64,000 bases of DNA, taken from NCBI GenBank assembly GCA_964521715.1, contig CAZFSS010000001.1, positions 124,001-188,000 of the forward strand. The letters run 5' to 3'. Source of the stretch: DAOVRD01 sp964521715. Its GTDB lineage: Bacteria; Planctomycetota; Brocadiia; SM23-32. A program made the translations under genes and the position numbers. How positions within the stretch are numbered: the stretch's first letter is position 1; each line of letters opens with the position of its first letter. Below are positions 7,870-15,443 of the stretch, one piece after another. The notes under the pieces are model-generated. The model had not been told where the DNA came from. It was given only the letters and a program-made list of their open reading frames with translations, and did not search any database.

Positions 7870-9183
7870 TTGAGGGCCACCGTCATCTCCACGGGCGAGG
7901 AGATCGTCAGCGGCCGCATCCCCGACACGAACGCCTCCTTCCTGGCGGCTGAGCTGGGGCGGTGCGGCTTCGACGTGCGCCGCCTGCTGGCGCTCGGGGA
8001 CGATCCGGCGCCGCTGAAGGAGGAGATCCTGCGTTGCGCGCGGGACAGCTCGGTGGTCCTCGTCAGCGGGGGGCTCGGGCCGACCGCTGACGACCGCACC
8101 CGCGGGGCCGTTGCCGAGGCCGTGGGGGAAGAGCTGGTTGAGGACGTGGACTCGCGTCGCCACGTGGAGGAGCGTCTGCGCAGCTTCGGCCGCGACGTCA
8201 CCGAACACCATCTGGCGCAGGCGCTCTTCCCGGCCGGCTCGACCGTCTTCCCCAATCCCCGGGGGACGGCCAGGGGATTCGCCTGCCGCCTGGGGGATAG
8301 CTGGGTGGTCGCCATGCCGGGCGTGCCGGACGAGATGAAGGCGATGTTCACGGACAGCGTCCTTCCGTTCCTTCTGCACGAGGCCCCGCCGATCGGGGCG
8401 ATGGCCGTCGAGACGGTGAACATGTTCCCGGCTTCCGAGTCCGAGGTGGACGAGCGGGTCCGCGACCTGAGCGCCGCCGACCGGAATCCGTTGCTGGGCA
8501 TCACGGTCCGGGACGGCGTCATCTCCGTCAGCCTGCGTGCGTGCGCGCCCGACGGGGTCGAAGCGCGGGAGTTGATCGACAGGGACCTGCGCGTGCTGGA
8601 GCAGCGCTTCGGCGCTCTGGTGTTCGGCCGGGGGCGCGCGACGCTGGCCACGGCGCTCAGCGAGCAGCTCGAGCGCACGGGGGGCACGATCGCCGTTGCG
8701 GAGTCCGTTACTGGGGGATTGGTCGGCGACATGCTCGTCAGCGTGCCGGGCATCTCCCGTTTCTTCCTGGCCGACGTGGTGGCTTACGACGACGATGCGA
8801 AGGTGAACCTGCTGCGCGTGCCGCCGGGCGAGATCGAACGCCACGGGGCGGTCAGCCCGCAGGTCGCCGAGTGCATGGCGCGCGGCGTTTGCTCGGTGAC
8901 GGGCTCGCAACTCGGCCTGAGCACCACGGGCATAGCGGGGCCCACGGGCGGGACCGCACGGAAGCCGGTCGGCCTCGTCTACGTGGGCCTGTGTCTGCAC
9001 GGGGACGCCGCCGTGGCCAGGCTGGACCTGCGCGGCGATCGGCAGCGGGTGAGGGACCGTGCAGCGAAGCACGCGCTGGACATGGCGCGGCTGGCCCTGC
9101 GGAACGGGCTGGACTCGCTGCACGCGCCTCCTTACAATGTGCAGCGGCGCAGACAGGGAAAGGACATGGGGTGCCATGGCTGA
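7870..9183 (+). CDS. cinA: CinA family protein (nicotinamide-nucleotide amidase)
   Basis: About 437 residues. The N-terminal molybdopterin-binding-like (MoCF/COG1058) domain starts ATVISTGEEIVSGRIPDTNA and carries LVSGGLGPTADDRT. The C-terminal CinA/PncC amidase domain carries VAESVTGGLVGDML, FFLADVVAYDDDAK and STTGIAGPTGGT. The family is known as ADP-ribose pyrophosphatase and/or NMN deamidase in NAD salvage. The TTG at 7870 gives the expected N-terminus; the frame is open back to an ATG at 7786 without a ribosome site, so the start is uncertain. It overlaps the next gene by 8 bases. Confidence 0.9.
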   Translation: MRATVISTGEEIVSGRIPDTNASFLAAELGRCGFDVRRLLALGDDPAPLKEEILRCARDSSVVLVSGGLGPTADDRTRGAVAEAVGEELVEDVDSRRHVEERLRSFGRDVTEHHLAQALFPAGSTVFPNPRGTARGFACRLGDSWVVAMPGVPDEMKAMFTDSVLPFLLHEAPPIGAMAVETVNMFPASESEVDERVRDLSAADRNPLLGITVRDGVISVSLRACAPDGVEARELIDRDLRVLEQRFGALVFGRGRATLATALSEQLERTGGTIAVAESVTGGLVGDMLVSVPGISRFFLADVVAYDDDAKVNLLRVPPGEIERHGAVSPQVAECMARGVCSVTGSQLGLSTTGIAGPTGGTARKPVGLVYVGLCLHGDAAVARLDLRGDRQRVRDRAAKHALDMARLALRNGLDSLHAPPYNVQRRRQGKDMGCHG

Positions 9184-9823
9184 GAAAGATGACGGTTACA
9201 TTCGCTGGCGCTGCAAAGCGTGCGGTCAGAGGCTGAAGGTCAAGAGGAGCCGGGAAGGGGGCGACGTGATGCCCTGCCCCAAGTGCGGCGAGATGGTCAA
9301 CGTGCCTCTGTCCAACCTCGAGGCGATTGCCAAGGGGACGGAGATGGCCGAGACGGGCGAGCCCGGCCGGCTGCACATCGACCCTGAACTGCTCAGGAAA
9401 CGCCTCGCTTCGGAGGGCGAGAAGGCGGAGGGTCCGGGCTCCGCGGGCGCGGCGCCGACCATCCGCCGCGAGGGCTGGAGCGCGCAGGCCGCTTTCGGCC
9501 GCATACAGGAGTTGGACCAACTGGCTGCCGGAGTCGCCAAGGTGGATCAGGACGTCATGGGCCAGATCCAGCGCGTCTACCGCGGCGGGGAGCTGACCAA
9601 GGAGGACCGCCACGAGCAGATCAAGGACGCCGCCCAGCATCGCCGCGAAGAGGTGCAGAAGCTGGTGCAGAGCCGCCTGACAGCTCTGCAGCAGCAGCTC
9701 AAGTCGCTGGAGAGCCAGCAGCAGCGCCTCAATCGCAGCGAACTGGACCATCTCGCCAGGCTCAAAAAGGCGTCCGAGGCGATCATGCTCTACAGCTGCT
9801 ACGTGCTGGGCGTTGAGGCCTGA
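9176..9823 (+). CDS. zinc-ribbon coiled-coil protein
   Basis: 215 residues. The N-terminus (about residues 10-45) forms a zinc ribbon with CKACGQ and CPKCGE cysteine pairs, resembling the small CxxC ribbons that open many planctomycete-type proteins. A long helical, Gln/Glu/Arg-rich section at about residues 110-200 looks like a coiled coil. The ATG overlaps the cinA stop by 8 bases, so translation is coupled. The next gene is another coiled-coil protein with a membrane anchor, suggesting the two form a complex. Function unknown. Confidence 0.8.
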   Translation: MAEKDDGYIRWRCKACGQRLKVKRSREGGDVMPCPKCGEMVNVPLSNLEAIAKGTEMAETGEPGRLHIDPELLRKRLASEGEKAEGPGSAGAAPTIRREGWSAQAAFGRIQELDQLAAGVAKVDQDVMGQIQRVYRGGELTKEDRHEQIKDAAQHRREEVQKLVQSRLTALQQQLKSLESQQQRLNRSELDHLARLKKASEAIMLYSCYVLGVEA

Positions 9824-9933
9824 CGCGGCCCTCAGCGAGCCGCCTGCCGCGTTGCGTCGGCCCGCCCTTTTCTGCTAGTATTGCGTCGTCGGGGAAGGCT
9901 ACCCTGCGCGTGCCTCAGACAGGAGAACACGTG

Positions 9934-10812
9934 ATGGGGATCTGGGACTGGATAGTGAGCATCCACCGGAGCGTCGATTGGGGGCCGGTGGTGCTCTTCT
10001 ACCTCGGCGTGCTCGCCGTTGTCTTCTTCGTGCTTCTGCAACTGCTGTTCGCCAGGGGGCGGCAGAAGGCGGGCAGGGCGCTGGCCGCCGTGCGCGACCT
10101 TCTGGACGACGTCAGGGCGCTTCAGGATCGGCTGGACGAACTGGAAAGCCACATCGGGCGACGGCTCGACGAGCGCGACGCGCAGCTCGACGCGCGCGTG
10201 ACGCGCAAGATCGACTCGAAGGCCGACCTGCTCGAGGAGCGGATCGAGCAGCGCAGCGCCTCGCTCTCCGAAGCCATGAGCAAGCTGGACTCCCGGATCA
10301 GCTACGCCGATGAGGAGATCGACAGGTTCCGCGGGCGAGTCTCCGAGGTGGAGAACCGGATACCGGGCCTCTTCGACAGGCTTGACGAGTTCCGCGGCGT
10401 CCTGGCCAAGACCTTCCAGGCCGAGCTGGGAAGCGTCTTGAGTGCCTTCGACAGCTCCGTGTCCGGCATACTGGAGCAGATGAAGGCCGAATTGCGGATG
10501 GGCATCAGCCGCATCGAGAGCATAGAGAGCATGGTTCGCAGCAGGGAGCGGGCAGAGCGGTCGCTGCTGGGCGTCCCGGACGAGGTCGTGCTCCCCGGGG
10601 CTGCCGCCCGGGACCAGGAGGACTTCGAAGAGTGGGAGCAGCAGGCCAAGGAGATGGCCGAGAGCGACGAGCCGGACGAAGACGAGCGCGAGACGCTGCA
10701 GGCCGTGCCCATTGAGACAAAAGAGAGCGAAGAGCATTACCCCGCCGAGATGGACACGCCGACCGAGGAAGAGCCGCCCGACAGATTCGACGACGATCTT
10801 CGGGAAGACTGA
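9934..10812 (+). CDS. membrane-anchored coiled-coil protein
   Basis: 292 residues, not assigned to a named family. One membrane helix at about residues 17-40 (FYLGVLAVVFFVLLQLLF) is followed by about 170 residues of heptad-like, charged helix with repeated LDERD/LDELE/LDSR patterns. A very acidic tail (DEPDEDERE and DRFDDDLRED) follows. The layout resembles septum- or envelope-associated scaffolds with an N-terminal anchor and a cytoplasmic rod. AGGAG at 9921-9925 supports ATG 9934; GTG 9931 is also possible. It follows the zinc-ribbon coiled-coil gene by 110 bases. Confidence 0.8.
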   Translation: MGIWDWIVSIHRSVDWGPVVLFYLGVLAVVFFVLLQLLFARGRQKAGRALAAVRDLLDDVRALQDRLDELESHIGRRLDERDAQLDARVTRKIDSKADLLEERIEQRSASLSEAMSKLDSRISYADEEIDRFRGRVSEVENRIPGLFDRLDEFRGVLAKTFQAELGSVLSAFDSSVSGILEQMKAELRMGISRIESIESMVRSRERAERSLLGVPDEVVLPGAAARDQEDFEEWEQQAKEMAESDEPDEDERETLQAVPIETKESEEHYPAEMDTPTEEEPPDRFDDDLRED

Positions 10813-10856
10813 GCCGCCGCCGGGGGGGCGTGGGCGCTGCGCGCCTGTCTGCCTTG

Positions 10857-11750
10857 CTAGTCGCGAGTGGGGGGGCCCACGAGCGATGCTATGGCCTCGA
10901 AGTCGGCGACCGTCAGCGTCTCGGGGCGCGCCCTGGGATCAACGCCGAGCTGCTCGGTGACCTGCCGCGCCGTTCGGTCGTCCCAATTGGTTCGCAGCAC
11001 GCTGGCCAGGGTCTTGCGCCGATTGCCGAGCAGCCTCATCACGACCTGAGAGAAGGCGGGGTAGGCCGCCGTGCGCCGTCGCTCCGGCCGGCGCGTTATC
11101 CTGACCAGGGTGGATGAGACTTCGGGCACGGGCCAGAACGCCCGACGGGGCACGGCGAAGAGCCTTTTCACGGTTGCCCAGTAGGCCACATACACCGTCA
11201 GGGGGCCGTATTCCTTCCGGCCGGGCTCGGCCATCAGCCTGTCGGCTACCTCTTTCTGGAGCATCAGGCACAGCTGTCCGACCAGGACCTGCCATTCGAG
11301 CAGATCCACGATGGCGGGGGAGCTGATGCTGTAGGGCAGGTTGCTGACGACTTTGAGCGGGCCTTCGCGGCCGCGCAGGGCCTCCTCGGCCGCTTCGGTC
11401 ACGCGCGGGTGTATGCGGTGCTTACTCTCCAGGAAGTCGCAGCAGAGGAGGCGCACGTTGCCGGCCCCCTGGAGGTTCTCCGAGGCGATCTGGAACAGGC
11501 CCCGATCGATCTCCACGGACAGGACGCGTCCGGCCCGCGCGGCGAGCAGCGCCGTCAACCGGCCCAGGCCGGTGCCGATCTCGAGCACAACGTCGCGTTC
11601 CGTGAGGTCCGCTGCGTCGGCGACGCGCCGCAGGTTCTCCAGCGAGACCAGGAAGTTCTGCCCGAGCCGCTTCCTGGCCCGGATGCCGCGCTCCTGCAGG
11701 ACGTCGCGCGGATGGCGGTCGAGCGGAGCAGGGGTGTGGTGCGGCTGCAT
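10857..11750 (-). CDS. rsmA: 16S rRNA (adenine(1518)-N(6)/adenine(1519)-N(6))-dimethyltransferase
   Basis: KsgA/RsmA dimethylates two adenines in the 3' hairpin of 16S rRNA during small-subunit maturation. 297 residues. The family opening KRLGQNFL spans about residues 27-34, the SAM-binding EIGTGLGRLT starts at residue 57, and the target-base motif NLPY is at 137-140. The C-terminal domain has FWPVPEVSSTLVRI and LGNRRKTLASVLR. It lies 19 bases after dapF on the same strand, so the two are co-transcribed. Confidence 0.95.
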   Translation of the reverse strand: MQPHHTPAPLDRHPRDVLQERGIRARKRLGQNFLVSLENLRRVADAADLTERDVVLEIGTGLGRLTALLAARAGRVLSVEIDRGLFQIASENLQGAGNVRLLCCDFLESKHRIHPRVTEAAEEALRGREGPLKVVSNLPYSISSPAIVDLLEWQVLVGQLCLMLQKEVADRLMAEPGRKEYGPLTVYVAYWATVKRLFAVPRRAFWPVPEVSSTLVRITRRPERRRTAAYPAFSQVVMRLLGNRRKTLASVLRTNWDDRTARQVTEQLGVDPRARPETLTVADFEAIASLVGPPTRD

Positions 11751-11769
11751 GGTCGCCCCTTCGGGACGT

Positions 11770-12624
11770 TCAGACTTCCTGGCCGAATGCTTCCTCGCTG
11801 ATGGTGCCTTCCGCCACTCTCACGACCGGTCCGGTCATGGTTATCCCGAAGTCCTCGGCGACGACGATGTCGAGGCAGCCGCCGGGCATGTGCACCGTGA
11901 CGCGGGCGTCGCACAGGTCGAGTTTGTGGGCCACGGCGGCGGCCGCGCAGGCGCTGCTGCCGGACGCCAGCGTGTAGCCGGCCCCGCGCTCCCATATCTC
12001 GATGCGGATGTTCGCGCGGTCGAGCACCTTCATGAACTGGACGTTGGTCCTGTTGGGGAAGCGGGGGTCGGTCTCGATCGCCGGCCCCAGCGCTCGGGCG
12101 TCCGCTTCCGTCGGTTCATCGCGCAGGATGACGCAGTGCGGGTTGCCGACGGTGGCGGCGCAGTAGGTCAGGGCCTCCTGCCCGACCTCGATCCGCTCCC
12201 GGAGCACCTCGCGCGGCGGGCCTGCGACCGGGATGCGCGTGCTGTCGAAGCTCACGCGGCCCATCTCGACGGTGACCGTTCTGCCGCCCTCGTGCACCTG
12301 GGCCCGCACCTTGCCGCCGGCGGTCAGCACCGTGAACTCCTCGCTTCCGACGCGCCCCGTGTCCCAGAGCCAGCGGCAGAAGATGCGCAGCCCGTTGCCG
12401 CTCTTCTCTGCCTCGCTGGCGTCGGGGTTGAAGATGCGCAGCGCGAAGTCGCACTCATCCGTCGACAGGGGCCCGAGCAGTATCCCGTCCGAACCCACCC
12501 CGTAGTTCCGGTGGCAGATGAGGCGTATCTGTTGCTCGGTGAGTTCCCGCCCCAGGTCCGCCGGGTCCAGGATGATGTAATCGTTGCCCAGCCCGTGGTA
12601 CTTGACGAACTTCATTGGCCTCAT
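11770..12624 (-). CDS. dapF: diaminopimelate epimerase-like protein lacking both catalytic cysteines
   Basis: By fold, DapF: it interconverts LL- and meso-diaminopimelate for lysine and peptidoglycan. 284 residues. The opening MKFVKYHGLGNDYIIL, HRNYGVGSDGIL, TVGNPHCV and WERGAGYTLA are all family blocks. Canonical enzymes use two cysteines, in CGNG and in ACGTG. Here the DNA encodes Ser75 in KSGNGLR (AGC, 12400-12402) and Ser221 in ASGSSAC (TCC, 11962-11964), so both are serine. The remaining domain is intact, with no frameshift. Either the lineage uses another chemistry, or the protein has a different substrate or role. AAGGA precedes ATG 12624. Confidence 0.85.
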   Translation of the reverse strand: MRPMKFVKYHGLGNDYIILDPADLGRELTEQQIRLICHRNYGVGSDGILLGPLSTDECDFALRIFNPDASEAEKSGNGLRIFCRWLWDTGRVGSEEFTVLTAGGKVRAQVHEGGRTVTVEMGRVSFDSTRIPVAGPPREVLRERIEVGQEALTYCAATVGNPHCVILRDEPTEADARALGPAIETDPRFPNRTNVQFMKVLDRANIRIEIWERGAGYTLASGSSACAAAAVAHKLDLCDARVTVHMPGGCLDIVVAEDFGITMTGPVVRVAEGTISEEAFGQEV

Positions 12625-12652
12625 GCGATCCTTTCGTTAAGCGGCCGGTGCG

Positions 12653-12682
12653 AATATACGCAAACTGCGCTCGGAGCGTCAA
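12653..12682 (-). promoter_or_regulatory. promoter of dapF-rsmA
   Basis: Minus-strand TTGACG (12677-12682), an 18-base spacer and TATATT (12653-12658), about 30 bases before the dapF start. Confidence 0.65.
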
Positions 12683-12695
12683 CTCCGCCCGTGCC

Positions 12696-13028
12696 TCAGC
12701 GTCCCTCCAGCAAGCACGCGACGGCTCCGATGTGATCGGGCGTGGTTCCGCAGCATCCGGCCACCAGGCGCGCGCCGGCCTGCTTCACCTCGCGCACGTC
12801 CACGGCCACGTGGTGCGTCTCGACGTAGACGCGGTTCATCGTCAGCGTGTTCGTGATGAGGGCGTCGCACCCGCACCGGGCGTACTCGCGGTGGACCTGC
12901 AGCACTGCGTCGGGCGAGGTAAGGTTGGCGCAGGCGCGGCCTGCCACGCCGCGCCTGTCTAGTTCGGTCCCCATCGCGCCGTCCAGCAGGGCTGTCCGGC
13001 GGGTGCGGATGAGCGTCGCGAAGTCCAA
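12696..13028 (-). pseudogene. homocysteine S-methyltransferase relic with internal deletion
   Basis: A continuous 110-codon frame whose first two thirds match the start of homocysteine S-methyltransferases (ALLDGAMGTELDRRG, ANLTSPDAVLQVHREY, LITNTLTMNR) and whose end matches their extreme C-terminus (AGARLVAGCCGTTPDHIGA). The family is normally about 280-330 residues. The middle of the barrel, with one of the three zinc cysteines, is missing; the two C-terminal zinc cysteines remain. The join falls at AGARLV, which resembles both flanks, so a recombination or slippage deletion is likely. The TTG at 13028 follows GGGAGG. It is most likely a dead gene, although the frame is intact. Confidence 0.7.
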
Positions 13029-13102
13029 AGGTTTCGCCCTCCCCGCCCGGCCGGGCCGCCGCACGGGCAGCGGCTACGTTTGCGGACGGCTGGGCCGCCG
13101 CG

Positions 13103-13888
13103 TCACCGGCCCCGGCGTTGCTCCAGGAGCCAGTCGTAGAGCTCCTGGCTCTCGTAGGTCGCCGTCCACGAGTCGTGGCCCGCCTCGGGGTAGACGGTAA
13201 ACTTCGGCTCGGCGCCGGCCGCCTTCAGTGCGTCTACCATCTCCTGAGAGGCTTCGAGCGGCACGGTCTGGTCCTTGGCGCCGTGGAAGACCCACACAGG
13301 CAAGTGCGTGATCCGCGACACCTTCTCGGGGTCGCCGCGTCCACAGATCGGCACGAGCGCCGCGAACCTGTCGGGTTCGTCCACCGCCCAGGCCCACGCG
13401 CCGAACCCGCCCATGCTCAGGCCGGTCAGGTAGATCCGGTCCTCGTCCACCGCGTGCGTCGCGATGAGGTGGCCCAGCAGGGCCTTCAGCGCGTCGAGCT
13501 CGCCCGGCCACCACGCATCCTTGGGGCACTGAGGCGAGACGACGATGAAGGGGAATTGCCGGCCCTGTGCGATGAGCTTCGGCGGGCCGTGGAGTGCCAC
13601 CAGCTCCAGGTCGTCCCCGCGTTCTCCCGCCCCGTGCAGGAACACCATCAGGGGCCACTTTCGTCCGGCCTTTCCATACTCCGGAGGCAGGTAGAGCAGG
13701 TAGTTGACCCGCACGGTCTTGAGTATCTGGGTCTCGAACGACTGTGCGTGTTGCCCGGTCTGGACGGGCTCGCCCCCGCGGGCGAACGCGCAGCCGCTGA
13801 GCGCCGACAAGCCGGCCGTCAGACAGACTAGAAGATGGATCCTCTCCACCACCTGGCGCCTCCGCTCACTCCGTCTCGATTCCTCCAA
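13103..13888 (-). CDS. secreted alpha/beta-hydrolase esterase, predicted lipoprotein
   Basis: 261 residues. The N-terminus has a basic stretch, a hydrophobic core and a lipobox LSGC at 30-33, predicting a lipid-anchored envelope protein. The catalytic domain is of the esterase/PHB-depolymerase-like (feruloyl esterase-related) type. It has FLHGAGERG for the oxyanion region, nucleophile Ser158 in GLSMGG, Asp206 in HGAKDQTVP and His238 in EAGHDSW. Such enzymes remove acetyl or feruloyl groups from plant polysaccharides, consistent with the hydrolases in this window. The substrate is not determined. Confidence 0.85.
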   Translation of the reverse strand: MEESRRSERRRQVVERIHLLVCLTAGLSALSGCAFARGGEPVQTGQHAQSFETQILKTVRVNYLLYLPPEYGKAGRKWPLMVFLHGAGERGDDLELVALHGPPKLIAQGRQFPFIVVSPQCPKDAWWPGELDALKALLGHLIATHAVDEDRIYLTGLSMGGFGAWAWAVDEPDRFAALVPICGRGDPEKVSRITHLPVWVFHGAKDQTVPLEASQEMVDALKAAGAEPKFTVYPEAGHDSWTATYESQELYDWLLEQRRGR

Positions 13889-14161
13889 TTGCTTCCTCGA
13901 TTGACATCATGGCCGCCTGCTCAAGACGACGCGCCCCTTCGAGCACGTCGGCTTACGCTGCTCCGCCGAGCACGGGCAGCGGGTCAGCATACCCGACACA
14001 GGACGCGCGCGCCAGCCTCTGTCTGCGCCGGCCTGCCGCGTCGGGCTGCACCGGCGATCCTGACCCGTGCATCGTCTGCTTCGCCCTCCTTGCATTCCGG
14101 CGCTTCACCGTGCGGAACGCGCGGCTCCATGCATCCGGCTTGCAGGTTTAGGGTCTGAAGC
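13889..14161. other. intergenic region without recognisable gene
   Basis: About 270 bases between the divergent esterase and MFS genes. Short open frames exist on both strands but none has a start signal or protein-like composition. Apart from the MFS promoter at its right edge I see nothing. Confidence 0.5.
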
Positions 14162-14190
14162 TTGAGCAACGTGGCCGGCGGCAATACACT
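14162..14190 (+). promoter_or_regulatory. promoter of the MFS gene, apparently leaderless
   Basis: TTGAGC (14162-14167), 17 bases, TACACT (14185-14190). The ATG is only 8 bases after the -10 box, where transcription would start, and there is no Shine-Dalgarno sequence. Confidence 0.5.
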
Positions 14191-14198
14191 CAGTCGGC

Positions 14199-15443
14199 AT
14201 GAGGGATCACAGTCTCGATCTTCGGGCGTCCGACGCGCCTCGCAAGGCGAGGCTGCAACTGCTGGGACTGCTGGTCGTGCTCGCCTTTGTGCGCGGCTAC
14301 CACGGCACCGCGTTCCCCGTGCTCGCGCGCAAGGCCCAGGGCTACTTCGGCATTTCCGACACCCAACTCGGCTTCCTGCTGAGCTGCCCGGTGCTGGGGT
14401 CCTTCGTGGGCCTGGCGCTGGTGCAACTGCTCTTCGGCCGGACGCCCGTGCGCCGGATGATCCTGCTGGCCCTGGCCGGCGTGATCGTCTCTTACCTCGT
14501 ACTGGCCGCTGGCTTCAGTTTCGCCGTCTTCGCGGTTGGCGTCGGGCTGTTGGGCGTATTCCTGGGCGTGGTCGGGATCGCGTCACCCGTGTTCACGGTC
14601 GAGCTGTTCCCGGAGTCCCCGCGCCGCGTGCTCTCGCTCGGGACACTGGCCGAATCCGTGCCCGGCCTGGTCTTGCCGTTCGTAGCCGAGGGGCTGATAA
14701 GGGCCTCGGCCGGCGCGCCCGGCCGGTTCGGTCCGGCCCTGCACATTCCCTATCTCGTCGTGGCCTGCCTGCTGGCGGCACTGCTCGTGGGGCTGCGCGC
14801 GCTGTCCCGGGGCATGGGCGAAGTGCCGGTGCCGAAGGCTCCCGGCGGCGTACGGGTGATCCTGACCGATCCCGTTGCGTGGCTGCTGATCGCGATGGCT
14901 GTACTGCACGGGAGCAGCGACATCGCCCTCTATACGTGGATGCCCACGCTCTACGCCGAGGCGCACAGCGTCCGGCCCGTCGCTCCGGGCACGCTGCTCG
15001 TGCTCTACTCGCTTGCCTACGTGGCCGGGCGGCTGGCGCTGGCGGCGCTGCCCGAGGGCTTTGGGCGCCGCCTGCTGCTTGTGCTGCCGGGGCTGTTGGG
15101 CGGGGGCATCATGCTTGTCTGTGCCTGGTCCGACAGTCCGTGGGCGCTCCCCGTCGGCTACCCGCTGGCCGGCCTGATCTGGTGCCTCGAGTATCCTGTC
15201 CTGGTCAGTGAGCTTGCCGTCCGCTACCCGCGCAGCTTCCGGGCGCTGCTCACGACGACGTTCATGATCCTACCGTTCGCCGGAGCGGTGCTGATCAACC
15301 TGCTCGGCCTCGTGCGCCAGCACACGCAGGCGGCCGCGTGGGCCATGACGCCGGCCGCTGCGGGCTTCCTCGTCTTCGGGTGTCTGGGGCTTGTGTTTTG
15401 TGCGCTGGCCGGCCGGCCGCCCTCGGGGCCTGGCCGAACTTGA
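14199..15443 (+). CDS. major facilitator superfamily transporter
   Basis: 414 residues with about twelve hydrophobic helices in two halves separated by a short charged loop near residue 200 (RALSRGMGEVPVPK). The first cytoplasmic loop carries GRTPVRRM, a variant of the MFS loop motif, after helix 2. The inner-membrane location is clear; the substrate is not. The nearest genes do not define a pathway. The start ATG lacks a ribosome site and may be read from a leaderless transcript. The 3' 149 bases overlap the convergent radical SAM gene. Confidence 0.85.
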   Translation: MRDHSLDLRASDAPRKARLQLLGLLVVLAFVRGYHGTAFPVLARKAQGYFGISDTQLGFLLSCPVLGSFVGLALVQLLFGRTPVRRMILLALAGVIVSYLVLAAGFSFAVFAVGVGLLGVFLGVVGIASPVFTVELFPESPRRVLSLGTLAESVPGLVLPFVAEGLIRASAGAPGRFGPALHIPYLVVACLLAALLVGLRALSRGMGEVPVPKAPGGVRVILTDPVAWLLIAMAVLHGSSDIALYTWMPTLYAEAHSVRPVAPGTLLVLYSLAYVAGRLALAALPEGFGRRLLLVLPGLLGGGIMLVCAWSDSPWALPVGYPLAGLIWCLEYPVLVSELAVRYPRSFRALLTTTFMILPFAGAVLINLLGLVRQHTQAAAWAMTPAAAGFLVFGCLGLVFCALAGRPPSGPGRT

